Shown: piece after piece, positions 35,401 to 45,512 of the stretch
Position numbering within the stretch: position 1 is the first letter of the stretch
How the letters are laid out: each line of letters starts with the position of its first letter
Origin: Brevibacterium ihuae
GTDB taxonomy: Bacteria; Actinomycetota; Actinomycetes; Actinomycetales; Brevibacteriaceae
Direction: 5' to 3'
DNA: 64,000 nt
Assembly: GCF_900184225.1 (NCBI RefSeq)
Contig: NZ_FXWZ01000002.1
Span: 974,369 to 1,038,368, forward strand
The notes under the pieces: model-generated
Told to the model about the DNA's origin: nothing
The model's input: only the letters and a program-made list of their open reading frames with translations
Database searches by the model: none
Position numbers and translations under genes: made by a program

Positions 35401-37297
35401 GGGCGAAGTCGCCGTCGGCGAGCGGCCGGGAGAAGGACAGGCCGAAGTCGTAGACGTAGCGGTGCTCGCCGTCGGGGAGGTCGAGCTCGTAGGGCCGCTC
35501 GTCGTGGACGACGGCGCCGAGGTTCGCGAGGAACGGGAGGATCGCGGACAGCCCGGCCGGGGCGATCCGGTAGAACGCGAGGCGCACATCGGCCTCGTCC
35601 TCGCCCTCGGGCCGGTATATCCGCACGAACGGCCGGTCGTCGGATTCGAGGGCCTCGAAGCGCTCGATGTCGGCGACCGCCTGCCGCGGCGTGTGGTACT
35701 CCTGGTAGCTCAGCGGGAAGGCGTGCATCCAGCGGTCGCGCCGGGCCATGTCCTCGGCGGTGATCGCATCGCCCGCCGGGGCGGTGAATTCCGCGATGTC
35801 CTCCTCCCACGAGCGCAGCGCGCCGACGATCCGGTCGGTCACCGTCTCCGCGTCGACGTCCGGGAGCACGGCGTCGCGCGGCACCCGGGCGACGAAGTGG
35901 AGGCGGGCGAGCGCGGAGTCGCTCAGCAGCACGTCGAAGTCGACGGATTCCGCGCCGTAGTAGTGCCGCAGCACGTCCTCGACCCGGAGCCGGGCGGCGG
36001 TGTCGTAGAGATCGCGGGGCACGTAGACGAGCAGGGACACGAAGCGCTCGTAGGGGTCCCGCCGGATGAAGACGCTCGATTCGCGCTTCTCCTGGAGGTC
36101 GAGCACCTGGGCGGCGACATCGAGGATCTCCTGGGGGTCGGAGTGGAGGAGGTCGTCGCGCGGGTAGCTCTCGAGAATCGACACGAGCTCGTCGCCGGCG
36201 TGGGTGTGGCGGGCGAGCCCCGAGTGCTCGAGGACGTAGCGGATCTTCGCCTCGACGAGCGGGATGTCGAGGACCGAGGCGCTGTACATCCCCGAGGTGT
36301 AGAGGCCGACGAAGCGGCGCTCGCCGACGATCCGGCCGGACGCGTCGAAGGTCTTGACGCCGACGTAGTCGAGGTAGCCGCGACGGATGACCTTCGAGCG
36401 CGAGTTCGCCTTGGTGAGCACGAGGACGCGCGGCTCCTCGGCCTTGGCCGACACGGCGCGCGACAGCGGGGAGCTCAGCGCGCTGCGGAGCGCGGAGATG
36501 CCGAGTGCGGTGTCCTCGACCGGGACGAGGATCTTCTCGTCCCCGGAGGTGTCGAGGACGTACTCCCGGTATCCGAGGAAGGCGAACCGGCCGTCGAGCC
36601 AGTCGAGCAGATCCGCCGAGTCCGCGGCCTCCTCGGCGAGCTCGGGGCGCGGCGGGTTCGTCCGCAGGTCCGCGGCGATCTCCCGGGCGGTGCGGGTCAT
36701 CGCCTCGCGATCACGGTCGGCGGCCGCGACGAACTCGATCGTCGAGAGCAGGTGCTCCTCGATGTCGGCGAACCGCTCCTCGGGCACCCGGTCGATCTCG
36801 ATGTGGACCCACGACTCCCGCCGGCGCTCGGGCAGGCTCGGATCGCCGCCGATCACCGGCAGCGCGGTGGTGTCGGTGACGGTCCGGCGCAGGTCCTCCG
36901 GGGCGACGATGCGCAGGTCCTCGCCGCTGCCCTCGACGGAGAGGATCGGATGATGCACCTCGCGGATCGCCACGCCGAGGCCCGTGAGCTCGGCGACGAG
37001 GGAGGAGAGGAGATGGCGCATGTCGTCGGCGACGACGCTGATCGCCGTCCGGTTGCCGATCTGCTCGATCGACGACTCACCGGGGTTGCGGATGTCGATG
37101 GTCGGGGTGCCCGGGCGGTGCCGGAGCGCGGTGCGGTAGTGCTCGATCGCCGACGCCGCGAGCTCGCGGGGGCGATACCGGTCGGCCGGCGTGGCCTCCG
37201 GTCGGGGATAGTACGCGGCCAGGAGATTCTCCGGCGGGGTGCTGCCGGTGAGCTCCTCCCAGTGCTGTGCGATCTCGGCCGTTCTGACCTCGGTCAC
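32411..37297 (-). CDS. gdh: NAD-specific glutamate dehydrogenase (large, 180-kDa class)
   Basis: The 1628-residue protein is a member of the giant NAD-GDH class (about 180 kDa), which deaminates glutamate to 2-oxoglutarate. A long N-terminal region with ACT-like segments precedes the dehydrogenase core, where VPTGAKGGFYPKQ (around residue 848) carries the catalytic lysine and GDMSGDVFGNGML and GEGGNLGFTQLGRIE follow; a helical C-terminus completes it. I chose GTG 37297 with GAGGTGGA upstream. TAGAGT near 37363-37358 could be the -10. In mycobacteria this enzyme is inhibited by the FHA protein GarA; no garA is here. Confidence 0.95.
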   Translation of the reverse strand: MTEVRTAEIAQHWEELTGSTPPENLLAAYYPRPEATPADRYRPRELAASAIEHYRTALRHRPGTPTIDIRNPGESSIEQIGNRTAISVVADDMRHLLSSLVAELTGLGVAIREVHHPILSVEGSGEDLRIVAPEDLRRTVTDTTALPVIGGDPSLPERRRESWVHIEIDRVPEERFADIEEHLLSTIEFVAAADRDREAMTRTAREIAADLRTNPPRPELAEEAADSADLLDWLDGRFAFLGYREYVLDTSGDEKILVPVEDTALGISALRSALSSPLSRAVSAKAEEPRVLVLTKANSRSKVIRRGYLDYVGVKTFDASGRIVGERRFVGLYTSGMYSASVLDIPLVEAKIRYVLEHSGLARHTHAGDELVSILESYPRDDLLHSDPQEILDVAAQVLDLQEKRESSVFIRRDPYERFVSLLVYVPRDLYDTAARLRVEDVLRHYYGAESVDFDVLLSDSALARLHFVARVPRDAVLPDVDAETVTDRIVGALRSWEEDIAEFTAPAGDAITAEDMARRDRWMHAFPLSYQEYHTPRQAVADIERFEALESDDRPFVRIYRPEGEDEADVRLAFYRIAPAGLSAILPFLANLGAVVHDERPYELDLPDGEHRYVYDFGLSFSRPLADGDFARIESAFASAWTGERETGRMDSLVAAGLEWQDVSIIRAFTHYLRQAGFSLTERHMGEVFTTHEEITAALVELFRVRFDPDLDEEQGSRADRAAEVEERIEKTLAEVASLDADRVLRSVLALIRATVRTNVYQPADGRMPAAAVFKIHPTELDFVPKPRPALEMWVYSPEVEGVHLRFGPVARGGLRWSDRADDFRTEVLGLVKAQMVKNALIVPTGAKGGFYPKQLPDPAADREAWAAAGQHAYELFIGALLDVTDNLVPEGEGTRTVTPERTVVHDGEDSYLVVAADKGTARFSDVANGIALDRGFWLGDAFASGGSVGYDHKAMGITSRGAWKSVERHFRELGLDTAREEFTAVGIGDMSGDVFGNGMLRSDRIRLVAAFDHRDVFIDPDPDAARSYAERRRLFETPRSSWQDYDPELISEGGGVYSRSLKSIDLSPQAAERLDIRPGPYPPTEVIRAILAAPVDLLYNGGIGTYVKAGSESHAAVGDRANDAIRIDGADLRVRVVGEGGNLGFTQLGRIEAALGGVRLNTDAVDNSAGVDCSDHEVNIKLLLDLLIRRGEFSPEDRESVLESMTDEVADLVLANNYSQNVALGEARDRALSMTSTQRRLLSHLEKTADLDRAVEFLPDDRALTRRAEAGGGFTSPELAVLLAYVKMDAADRILGSDVPDEDWMAEHLAEYFPDSLARAHSQALSAHPLRREIATAHLVNRVVDRGGLTYLYRMQEETGASVPQIVRVFTVVSRVFDLDEHFEAICGLDNRVPAAVQVELLHGYVRLLDRASRWLVHQVPDGLDVTAEIERYRQAVRELRPRIHGLLRGRDRAELEDAAHGWIGEGVPHDLAFRAAALLDEFALLDVAQAATRSGTPAMDAAEVYYAVTDLLSGSELLEMIGDLDRRNRWTALARGAMRDDYYQAVHSMVGAILAATDSDRATPAERADDRIAQWRVRTDASLRQVLSTIDEVVALDQVDQAPLSVLLRMMRSVVRSTEWGLQDT

Positions 37298-37510
37298 GGT
37301 TCCACCTCGTGTTCGTCTCGGATTCCCGCGGGCCTCGTCATTGAGACCCTCCGCCCACTCTATGCCGCAGGTCGGATGCGTGCCGAGTCCGGCCGGCCGC
37401 ACGCGCGGACGAATCCGCCGGACCGGCCGCGGGCGGGGTCCGGACGACCGCGGACCGGGCCCGGACGGTCGCGCGCAGGGCCGCGGGACGGCCATGACAG
37501 ACTGGGGCCC

Positions 37511-37981
37511 ATGAAGACGATCGAGCTCCGCCGTCGGGCGGCGCGGACGCCTGCCCAGATCCTCCGCCAGGTGGCCGATCCCCGCACCTGGGCCGCCGAG
37601 GACACCGCCGTCACGGTGCACCGCGGGGCGGCGGAGGGCATCCACCTCACCACCCGCACCCACATCCCGGCATCGAAGCTGCCCCCCGCGGCCTCCCGCT
37701 TCCTCGGCGACGGCGCCGAGCTCCGGCAGGACGTCCGGGCGGATCCCGTGGGTCCCGAGGCGCAGGCCGCCGATGTCCGGATCGACGCCGAGGTCGTCGG
37801 GGCGCCCGTCGACGTCGACGTCGCGATCGCCCTGCGGGTCGTCGGCGAGGGCACCGACATCCACGCGATCACCCGGATCGCGTCCTCGGTGCCGCTGTTC
37901 GGTTCGATGATCGAATCCGCCCTCGAGCCGTACGTCGAATCACTCCTGACCGAGCGCCTCGATCAGCTCATCGATCTCTGA
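37511..37981 (+). CDS. DUF2505 family protein
   Basis: The 156-residue protein matches DUF2505, an actinobacterial family with an SRPBCC-like (START/Bet v1) fold. It starts with a strand-helix (KTIELRRRAARTPAQILRQVADPRTW) and ends with a long amphipathic helix (PLFGSMIESALEPYVESLLTERLDQLIDL), as in ligand-binding helix-grip proteins. No ligand is known. ATG 37511 has CAGACT at 37498-37503, seven bases upstream, and no Shine-Dalgarno, so it is probably leaderless. Its last 42 bases overlap the convergent DUF6912 gene. Confidence 0.82.
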   Translation: MKTIELRRRAARTPAQILRQVADPRTWAAEDTAVTVHRGAAEGIHLTTRTHIPASKLPPAASRFLGDGAELRQDVRADPVGPEAQAADVRIDAEVVGAPVDVDVAIALRVVGEGTDIHAITRIASSVPLFGSMIESALEPYVESLLTERLDQLIDL

Positions 37982-38398
37982 GACGTCGTACCACAGCAGG
38001 GCGCTGTCCCGCAGCGCCGCCGCGGCCGCCGCAGGATCCTCGGGCAGGGCGGCGACGACCGCGGGGTCGTCGATGTGCGCGCTGACGACCCGTGCCGGAT
38101 CGAGCGCGCTCGGGCCGAGCGCGGTCACCCCGGCGCTCACCGGACGCGAGCGGAGATCGGCCGGGAGATCGCAGGCGAGGACGACGCGCGCACAGCGCTC
38201 GCCGACGGCGGCGTCGACAACGACCTCGGCGGCGGCGGCCATCGCGATCCACTCCGCCTCCTCGAGCTCCTCGCCGCGCAGCCGGCGGGCCCGCTCGTCG
38301 GGCGCGAAGCCGAGCGCCCCGGACACGTGCGGCCACGCGGCAGCGAGCGATCGGTGGGTCAGCGGCACATAGGCGCGCACGGAGCCGGCAGCATTCAT
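37940..38398 (-). CDS. DUF6912-like protein, third gene of the SAF/CpaE-like operon
   Basis: The 152-residue protein begins VRAYVPLTHRSLAAAW, contains the acidic RGEELEEAEWIAMAAAAE, and ends with ALLWYDVSEIDELIEAL. This is the layout of a small actinobacterial family I recall as DUF6912; the function is unknown. The start ATG 38398 overlaps the stop of the upstream ATPase gene (ATGA), so it is the distal gene of the SAF/CpaE-like operon. Its 3' end overlaps the convergent DUF2505 gene by 42 bases; both frames look real, giving an antisense overlap. Confidence 0.72.
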   Translation of the reverse strand: MNAAGSVRAYVPLTHRSLAAAWPHVSGALGFAPDERARRLRGEELEEAEWIAMAAAAEVVVDAAVGERCARVVLACDLPADLRSRPVSAGVTALGPSALDPARVVSAHIDDPAVVAALPEDPAAAAAALRDSALLWYDVSEIDELIEALGQE

Positions 38399-39633
38399 GC
38401 CCTCATTCTCCCCCGGGCCCGGCCCCGGCGCGGGCGCCGCGCGGCACCCGGCGTGTCCGGACGCGGGACCGGGAGCGCCGCCGCGAGCGCGTCGATCGCC
38501 CGCGCGAGTCCGCTGTGCGGGGCGGACTCGGTGACGATCCGGCCGGCGAGCAGTGCCGCGTCGACGGCCGGCCGGTCCTCGGGGAGGAAGCGGACGTCGG
38601 TGAGGCCGGCGAAGCGCTCGAGCGTGGCCGCGATCCGCGCCTCCGGCCCCGGGCCCACCGCCGAGGCGCGCACCCGGTTGACGACGACGGTGCAGTCCGC
38701 GCGCACCGCGAGCCCGCGCTCGGTCTCGAGCAGCCGGACGAGGCGCTGCAGACCCACCGGGTCGCCGGCGGCCACGACGACGGCGTGATCGGCGCGGTCG
38801 AGCACCGCCCGCGTGGCCCCATGCCGGTCGTAGTGCGGGTCGGCGTACGGATCGTCCGGATCGATCCGGTCGGAGACGTCGACGACGGTGCACGCGTGCT
38901 CTCCGCTGAGCGCGGTGAGGACCTCGCCGAGCACTCCCGGCCGCACCTCGGGCCAGCGCTCGGCCCGGCTGAGCCCGGTGACCGCGCTCAGCGTCGCGTC
39001 GATGACGGAGACGTGGCGGTGCAGCGCGGCGGCGACGGATCCGGAGGACGCCGCGCGGCACAGCGCGGCGAGCTGCGGGGCGTCGTCGAGGAGTCCGAGC
39101 AGCGCCGCCTGCGAGGCCGCGACGGTGTCGGCGTCGACGAGGACCGTGCGGCCGACGGTCCGCCCCAGGGTGTGGGCGAGTCCCGCCGCCACGGTGCTCC
39201 GGCCGGGTGCCCCGGCGGTGCCCCAGACGGCGATCACCGGGCCCTGCCGCCTGGCCGGAGCGCTCGGGGGTGCGGCGGGAGGCGGGGGTACGGGGACGGC
39301 GGTCGCCGTCGCGCGCACTGCCGCAGCGAGGTCCTCGGGCGTCGCCCACGGCGAGACGGCCGTCGGGATCCCCCAGCCGGCGAGCACCGCCGGGTCCTCG
39401 GCGAGGCCGAGCACCCGCACGCCCTGCCCGAGGAGCCGCCGGACCACCTCGGCGTCGGCCCCGGTGAATTCCTGCCCGAGCACGACGACGTCGCCGATCC
39501 CCGCGGCGCCGGCCGCGAGCAGCTCGACCTCGTCGGCCGGGCGGCGCACGACCTCGATGTCGGCGATCGAGCCGAGTGCGGCGACGACCCGCGCTTCGAA
39601 CTCGACGTCGACCGCGACGACGACCTCAATCAC
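38395..39633 (-). CDS. CpaE/TadZ-like MinD-ParA superfamily protein
   Basis: The 412-residue protein has an N-terminal receiver-like domain (VVAVDVEFEARVVAALGSIADIEVVRRPAD) and a ParA/MinD P-loop domain. Its deviant Walker A, WGTAGAPGRSTVAAGLA, has Arg in place of the usual catalytic Lys, so ATP use is uncertain. A VVVDVSD region and a Pro-rich linker (VPVPPPPAAPPSAPA) are visible. Such proteins polarise Tad/Flp pilus machinery, but no other tad gene is nearby. It starts at GTG 39633, overlapping the SAF gene by eight bases. Confidence 0.8.
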   Translation of the reverse strand: MIEVVVAVDVEFEARVVAALGSIADIEVVRRPADEVELLAAGAAGIGDVVVLGQEFTGADAEVVRRLLGQGVRVLGLAEDPAVLAGWGIPTAVSPWATPEDLAAAVRATATAVPVPPPPAAPPSAPARRQGPVIAVWGTAGAPGRSTVAAGLAHTLGRTVGRTVLVDADTVAASQAALLGLLDDAPQLAALCRAASSGSVAAALHRHVSVIDATLSAVTGLSRAERWPEVRPGVLGEVLTALSGEHACTVVDVSDRIDPDDPYADPHYDRHGATRAVLDRADHAVVVAAGDPVGLQRLVRLLETERGLAVRADCTVVVNRVRASAVGPGPEARIAATLERFAGLTDVRFLPEDRPAVDAALLAGRIVTESAPHSGLARAIDALAAALPVPRPDTPGAARRPRRGRARGRMRA

Positions 39634-40258
39634 GGGCCGGCTCCGGGACGGAGACCACGGACAGATGGTGCTCCTCCGCGAGCGCGCGCATGACGTCGCC
39701 GACCTGCCGATTGGGCACGAAGATCTCGATGACCTGGTCCCCGGTGGCGAAGTCCCCGGTGTCGCGGTCGACGGCGATGACGTCAACCGCGGTGAGGATC
39801 TCCCGCGGGTCGACCGGATCCGCGTCGGCATCGGTCGCCCACACGTCGACCGCGCTTCCCGGCCGGACCGCCGCCGGGAGGGCATCGGGCACCGCGAGCG
39901 CCATGACGCGCCCGGCGAGCTGGTCGGGCGAGCCGAGCTGGGAGGCGGGGACGAGCTCTCCGGCGCCCACAGCGGCGAGCACCGTGGCGCCCTCCGGGAT
40001 CGCGGCATCGGCGCTGAGGTACACCCCGGGGTCGCCCATCCGCACCTCGGTGGCGACGAGATCGTCGGGCACGAGCACGCTGCCGGGCACGAGCGGCCGG
40101 GCCGCGGCCCACACCGTGGTCGTGGCGGCGACCCGGGTGACGACGAACCACGTGCCGAGCACGGACACGAGGACGATGAGGGCGCCGATGACGAGGCGGG
40201 GATCGCGCAGGCGCGGTGCGCGGAGGCGGTCGGCGGGCCGCGGCGGGAGGGAGGACAT
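39626..40258 (-). CDS. SAF-domain membrane protein (CpaB/RcpC-like)
   Basis: The 210-residue protein has one N-terminal membrane helix (about residues 22-42, LVIGALIVLVSVLGTWFVVT) and an extracytoplasmic SAF domain (RPLVPGSVLVPDDLVATEVRM, then VYLSADAAIPEGATVLAAVGAGELV). The SAF fold occurs in CpaB/RcpC pilus proteins and in FlgA-like chaperones, which bind glycans or pilus secretins. With a CpaE-like partner this resembles a relic or reduced Tad module. ATG 40258 is preferred to an upstream in-frame ATG at 40342, because that start would lie inside the operator/promoter region. It diverges from the HTH gene. Confidence 0.82.
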   Translation of the reverse strand: MSSLPPRPADRLRAPRLRDPRLVIGALIVLVSVLGTWFVVTRVAATTTVWAAARPLVPGSVLVPDDLVATEVRMGDPGVYLSADAAIPEGATVLAAVGAGELVPASQLGSPDQLAGRVMALAVPDALPAAVRPGSAVDVWATDADADPVDPREILTAVDVIAVDRDTGDFATGDQVIEIFVPNRQVGDVMRALAEEHHLSVVSVPEPARD

Positions 40259-40323
40259 GAGGGGATGCTCCGGATTCGGGGTCGGCACGAGGGGGATTTC
40301 TGCACCGATCGGACGGGGGACGG

Positions 40324-40352
40324 AGTGCACAAACGCACTCAAGTGCTATTAT
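40324..40352. promoter_or_regulatory. divergent control region with three AGTGC/GCACT half-sites and TATTAT
   Basis: AGTGC (40324-40328), GCACT (40335-40339) and AGTGC (40342-40346) form two overlapping inverted repeats, with spacers of six and two bases. TATTAT at 40347-40352 is an AT-rich -10 for the plus strand. The adjacent HTH protein is a candidate binder, which is an inference from proximity. Confidence 0.55.
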
Positions 40353-40453
40353 TCGGGGACAAACGCCCGCGAATCAAGAGTCGCGCGGCAGTTTCCGCAC
40401 ACCGCACCCCGTCCCGGCGATGACACCCGGGACGCCCGATGAGAGGCCGGACC

Positions 40454-40675
40454 ATGGTCGTCGAAGCCCGCTTCCTGCCGTTGACCGACGTCGCCGAGAT
40501 CCTCAACGTCTCCGCCGCCCAGGCGCGCGCCCTCGTGCGCTCGGGCGAGCTCCGCGCGATCAAGGTCGGCGGCCGGGGCCAGTGGCGCGTCGAGAAGACC
40601 GAGCTCGAGGACTACATCCAGCGCATGTACCGCCAGACCCGCTCCGAGGTCGAGGCCGGCAGCACCGACGTCTGA
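40454..40675 (+). CDS. small excisionase-like/MerR-type helix-turn-helix protein
   Basis: The 73-residue protein is almost entirely one winged-helix DNA-binding domain: LPLTDVAEILNVSAAQARALVRSGELRAIKVGGRGQWRVEKTELEDYIQRMY. It belongs to the HTH_17 (excisionase-like, BldC-like) group. In actinobacteria such small proteins occur as chromosomal regulators, not only in phages, and there is no integrase or phage gene here. ATG 40454 follows GAGAGG by seven bases; an upstream ATG at 40439 would destroy that site. It faces the SAF/CpaE-like operon across a region with clear half-sites. Confidence 0.85.
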   Translation: MVVEARFLPLTDVAEILNVSAAQARALVRSGELRAIKVGGRGQWRVEKTELEDYIQRMYRQTRSEVEAGSTDV

Positions 40676-40691
40676 CCCGCCGGGGCGCGCC

Positions 40692-41204
40692 TCAGCCGAG
40701 GGCGCGCACCGACGACACCGCGCCGAACGGGACGAGCTCGCCGCCGGAGGCCCCCGACCGCATCTCGAGGTGATCCCGGGCGACGCCGGCGAGCAGTCCG
40801 TCGAGGATCCGGCCCGCAGCCCGCACCCGGCACACACGTCGTTCTGCGGCCCAGCGCCGCAGCGGCGAGGCGAAGGACAGCACGGACGCCTCCTGACCGC
40901 CGGCCGCACCCCGGTCCCGCAGCCGGATGCCGTGCACATGGTCGAGATTGACGAGGACCTCGTCGGCCCCTGCGATCCGGCACCAGCCGGTGCCGATCTC
41001 CGCGAGCTCACCGGTGATCCGCTCGTCCGCAGCGAGGATCTCGACTGCGGTGCCGAGCGCCCCGGCGAGCCGGTCCTCGAGCGTCGTCTGCGCGAGCTCG
41101 CCGGCGACGAGATCGCCGTACTCGCCCATCCGCTCGTGCTGCTCCGCGCCTGCGTGCGCGGCATCGAGATCGGCGAACAGGCGGTCGAAGCGGTCCTCGG
41201 TCAT
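40692..41204 (-). CDS. conserved actinobacterial protein of unknown function
   Basis: The 170-residue protein has an acidic helical N-terminal part (DRFDRLFADLDAAHAGAEQHERMGEYGDLV) and a beta-rich C-terminal part (GTGWCRIAGADEVLVNLDHVHGIRL, then SGGELVPFGAVSSVRAL) that resembles a small SH3/Lsm-like barrel. I do not recognise a named family. ATG 41204 has CAGGAT at 41217-41212, seven bases upstream, and may be leaderless, though GAGGGG is also near. It converges on the HTH gene with 16 bases between stops. Confidence 0.7.
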   Translation of the reverse strand: MTEDRFDRLFADLDAAHAGAEQHERMGEYGDLVAGELAQTTLEDRLAGALGTAVEILAADERITGELAEIGTGWCRIAGADEVLVNLDHVHGIRLRDRGAAGGQEASVLSFASPLRRWAAERRVCRVRAAGRILDGLLAGVARDHLEMRSGASGGELVPFGAVSSVRALG

Positions 41205-41390
41205 GCCCCTCATCCTGTCGGGCGTCGGACCGGGGCACAAGCGCGGGAAGCCGAGTCGCGCAGACGAGGGCCGGCTCTGCGCACGACGGACGGCGACGAC
41301 GGACCGTATCCGGGGCCGGATCCGCATACCGAATGGGCGATCCGCATCATCGGATGCCCTTCGGCGTCATCCACACCTTTCTGATATGTC

Positions 41391-41440
41391 TTGACATCGT
41401 TTGCTGTCGTTTGCCACAGTGTGATGACCCCACCGAGGAG
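41391..41440 (+). promoter_or_regulatory. promoter and ribosome site of the LysM gene
   Basis: TTGACA (41391-41396), an 18-base spacer and CACAGT (41415-41420) give a start near 41427. GAGGAG at 41435-41440 precedes ATG 41448. The 41380-41420 stretch is visibly AT-richer than the surrounding DNA. Confidence 0.6.
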
Positions 41441-41447
41441 TCGTCCC

Positions 41448-42272
41448 ATGCGCCATCTCCCGTTCGTCGCCGCCGCCGCGCACTGCGCTCTCGCGCTGTG
41501 GCTGCTCTCCGCGCTCCCCGCGCTGTGGTCCCGGCTCGACGACGGCGACCTCGGTGCCGGTCTCGTACTCGTGTGTGCAGTGGCGACGGTGCTCGCGGGC
41601 CTGCCGACGACGGTCGCCGTGCTCCTCGCACTCCTCGCCCGCGCCCTCGGCGGGGTCCATGCCCGCTGCGCCGGAGCACTGGCCCGGGCGGCGATGCGCT
41701 GCAGCCCGCGGGTCCTCCGGTCCGCGCTCGCCGCCGGACTGTCCGGTCTCGTCGTCGCCGGGCCGCTCGTCATCGGGCCGGCCGCGGCACTCGACGCGGG
41801 TGGCGATCCGACCGCCTCACCGGCGTGGCCGGTATCTGCGGCTCCTGCTGATCGCCCGAATACCGGACCCTCCCCGGGGTGGCCCGTCTCGGCAGCTCCC
41901 ACTGACCGCCCGAGCACCGGTCCTTCCCCGGGCTGGCCGGTGTCGCCCGAGGGCCACCCGGATCCCGGCCCCTCCCCGGGATGGCCGGTGTCGCCCGAGG
42001 AGGACGACGGCGGCGATGCCCCGGATCGCGAAGGCGCACCGGATACCCGGCCGCGCGAGGAGCCCCGAACCCCGGCGGACGACCCGGATCCGCGGACGGA
42101 GGTCGTCGTCGCACCGGGCGACAGCCTGTGGTCGATCGCTGCGGCTCAGCGGCCGGAGGCGTCAGCGGCGGACATCGCCCGGGACGTCGACACGATCCAC
42201 CGGGAGAACCGCGCGGTCATCGGCGCGGATCCCGACCTCATCCTGCCCGGCTCACGTCTGGAGATCCCATGA
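41448..42272 (+). CDS. LysM-domain membrane protein with Pro-rich repeats
   Basis: The 274-residue protein has membrane helices in its first 110 residues, a long Pro/Ser/Asp-rich linker, and one C-terminal LysM domain (VVVAPGDSLWSIAAAQ to PGSRLEI) that should bind peptidoglycan outside the membrane. The linker contains repeated PSPGWPVS or near variants four times (DNA about 41810-41999). The start ATG 41448 has GAGGAG upstream. It overlaps the Rv3235-family gene (ATGA) and faces secA, an arrangement common in actinobacteria. A wall-sensing or septum-linked role is likely but not proven. Confidence 0.8.
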   Translation: MRHLPFVAAAAHCALALWLLSALPALWSRLDDGDLGAGLVLVCAVATVLAGLPTTVAVLLALLARALGGVHARCAGALARAAMRCSPRVLRSALAAGLSGLVVAGPLVIGPAAALDAGGDPTASPAWPVSAAPADRPNTGPSPGWPVSAAPTDRPSTGPSPGWPVSPEGHPDPGPSPGWPVSPEEDDGGDAPDREGAPDTRPREEPRTPADDPDPRTEVVVAPGDSLWSIAAAQRPEASAADIARDVDTIHRENRAVIGADPDLILPGSRLEIP

Positions 42273-42709
42273 GCACCCCACTCGTCCTCACCCGCCCCGC
42301 CGGCCGCTCGGCGTCGGTCCGGGGTCCTGTCCGACGCGCCCCGCGCCGGCCCCGGCAGACGGCGCCGGTCGAGCGCGAGGAATTCCTCCGTGCCACGGTG
42401 CAGTCGCTCGCGGTGGCCGTGGTCGAGGTGCTCACCGGCAGCCGCGCGTGCACCTCGATCGCCCGCTGGATCGAGCCCGCGCTGTACGAGCGCATCCGCA
42501 CGCACGCCGCGCTGCGGCAGGATCTCGCGCGGTCGGTCGCACCGCGCGGGCATGTCTTCACCGCCGGACGTCCGCGCGTGTGCCCGGTCGGCGAGTCCGT
42601 CGTCGAGGCGTGCGTCGTGGTCCGCGGGACCCGCCGTCATCGGGCGGTCGCGATGCGCCTCGAGCACGCACGCGGCCGCTGGCAGGTCACCGAGTTCGTC
42701 AGCGTGTGA
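42269..42709 (+). CDS. Rv3235 family protein
   Basis: The 146-residue protein belongs to the actinobacterial Rv3235 family, of unknown function. It is found next to secA, as here. It has a disordered basic N-terminus (about 35 residues) and a compact alpha/beta domain from FLRATVQSLAVAVVEVLTGSRACTSIARWI to RHRAVAMRLEHARGRWQVTEF. It is coupled to the LysM gene by an ATGA overlap and has GGAGA upstream. Its stop lies 13 bases from the convergent secA stop. Confidence 0.85.
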   Translation: MSTPLVLTRPAGRSASVRGPVRRAPRRPRQTAPVEREEFLRATVQSLAVAVVEVLTGSRACTSIARWIEPALYERIRTHAALRQDLARSVAPRGHVFTAGRPRVCPVGESVVEACVVVRGTRRHRAVAMRLEHARGRWQVTEFVSV

Positions 42710-42722
42710 CGCGCGCTCGGGC

Positions 42723-45422
<2,700 letters not shown>

Positions 45423-45484
45423 GATTCTCCTTGCGTCCGGTCCGCGTGACCGGCTCGGTGTTCCGTCTCTTGCGTCAGTGGCCC

Positions 45485-45490
45485 AGTTTA
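45485..45490 (-). promoter_or_regulatory. secA -10 box
   Basis: TAAACT on the minus strand predicts a start about 56 bases before the secA GTG, so secA appears to have its own promoter and a normal leader, separate from the upstream glycosylase gene. Confidence 0.5.
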
Positions 45491-45512
45491 GCGCCGAACC
45501 CCGGCAGGCCCG

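Noticed and set aside
31991-37981. A 1996-codon open frame on the plus strand
   Set aside because: It is antisense to the glutamate dehydrogenase and part of pdtaS, and reads as low-complexity Arg/Asp/His sequence with no recognisable domain, as expected from third-base GC bias.
40454-40675. Possible prophage or integrative element because of the excisionase-like HTH
   Set aside because: No integrase, attachment repeat, tRNA or atypical base composition is present; such small HTH proteins are also chromosomal regulators in actinobacteria.
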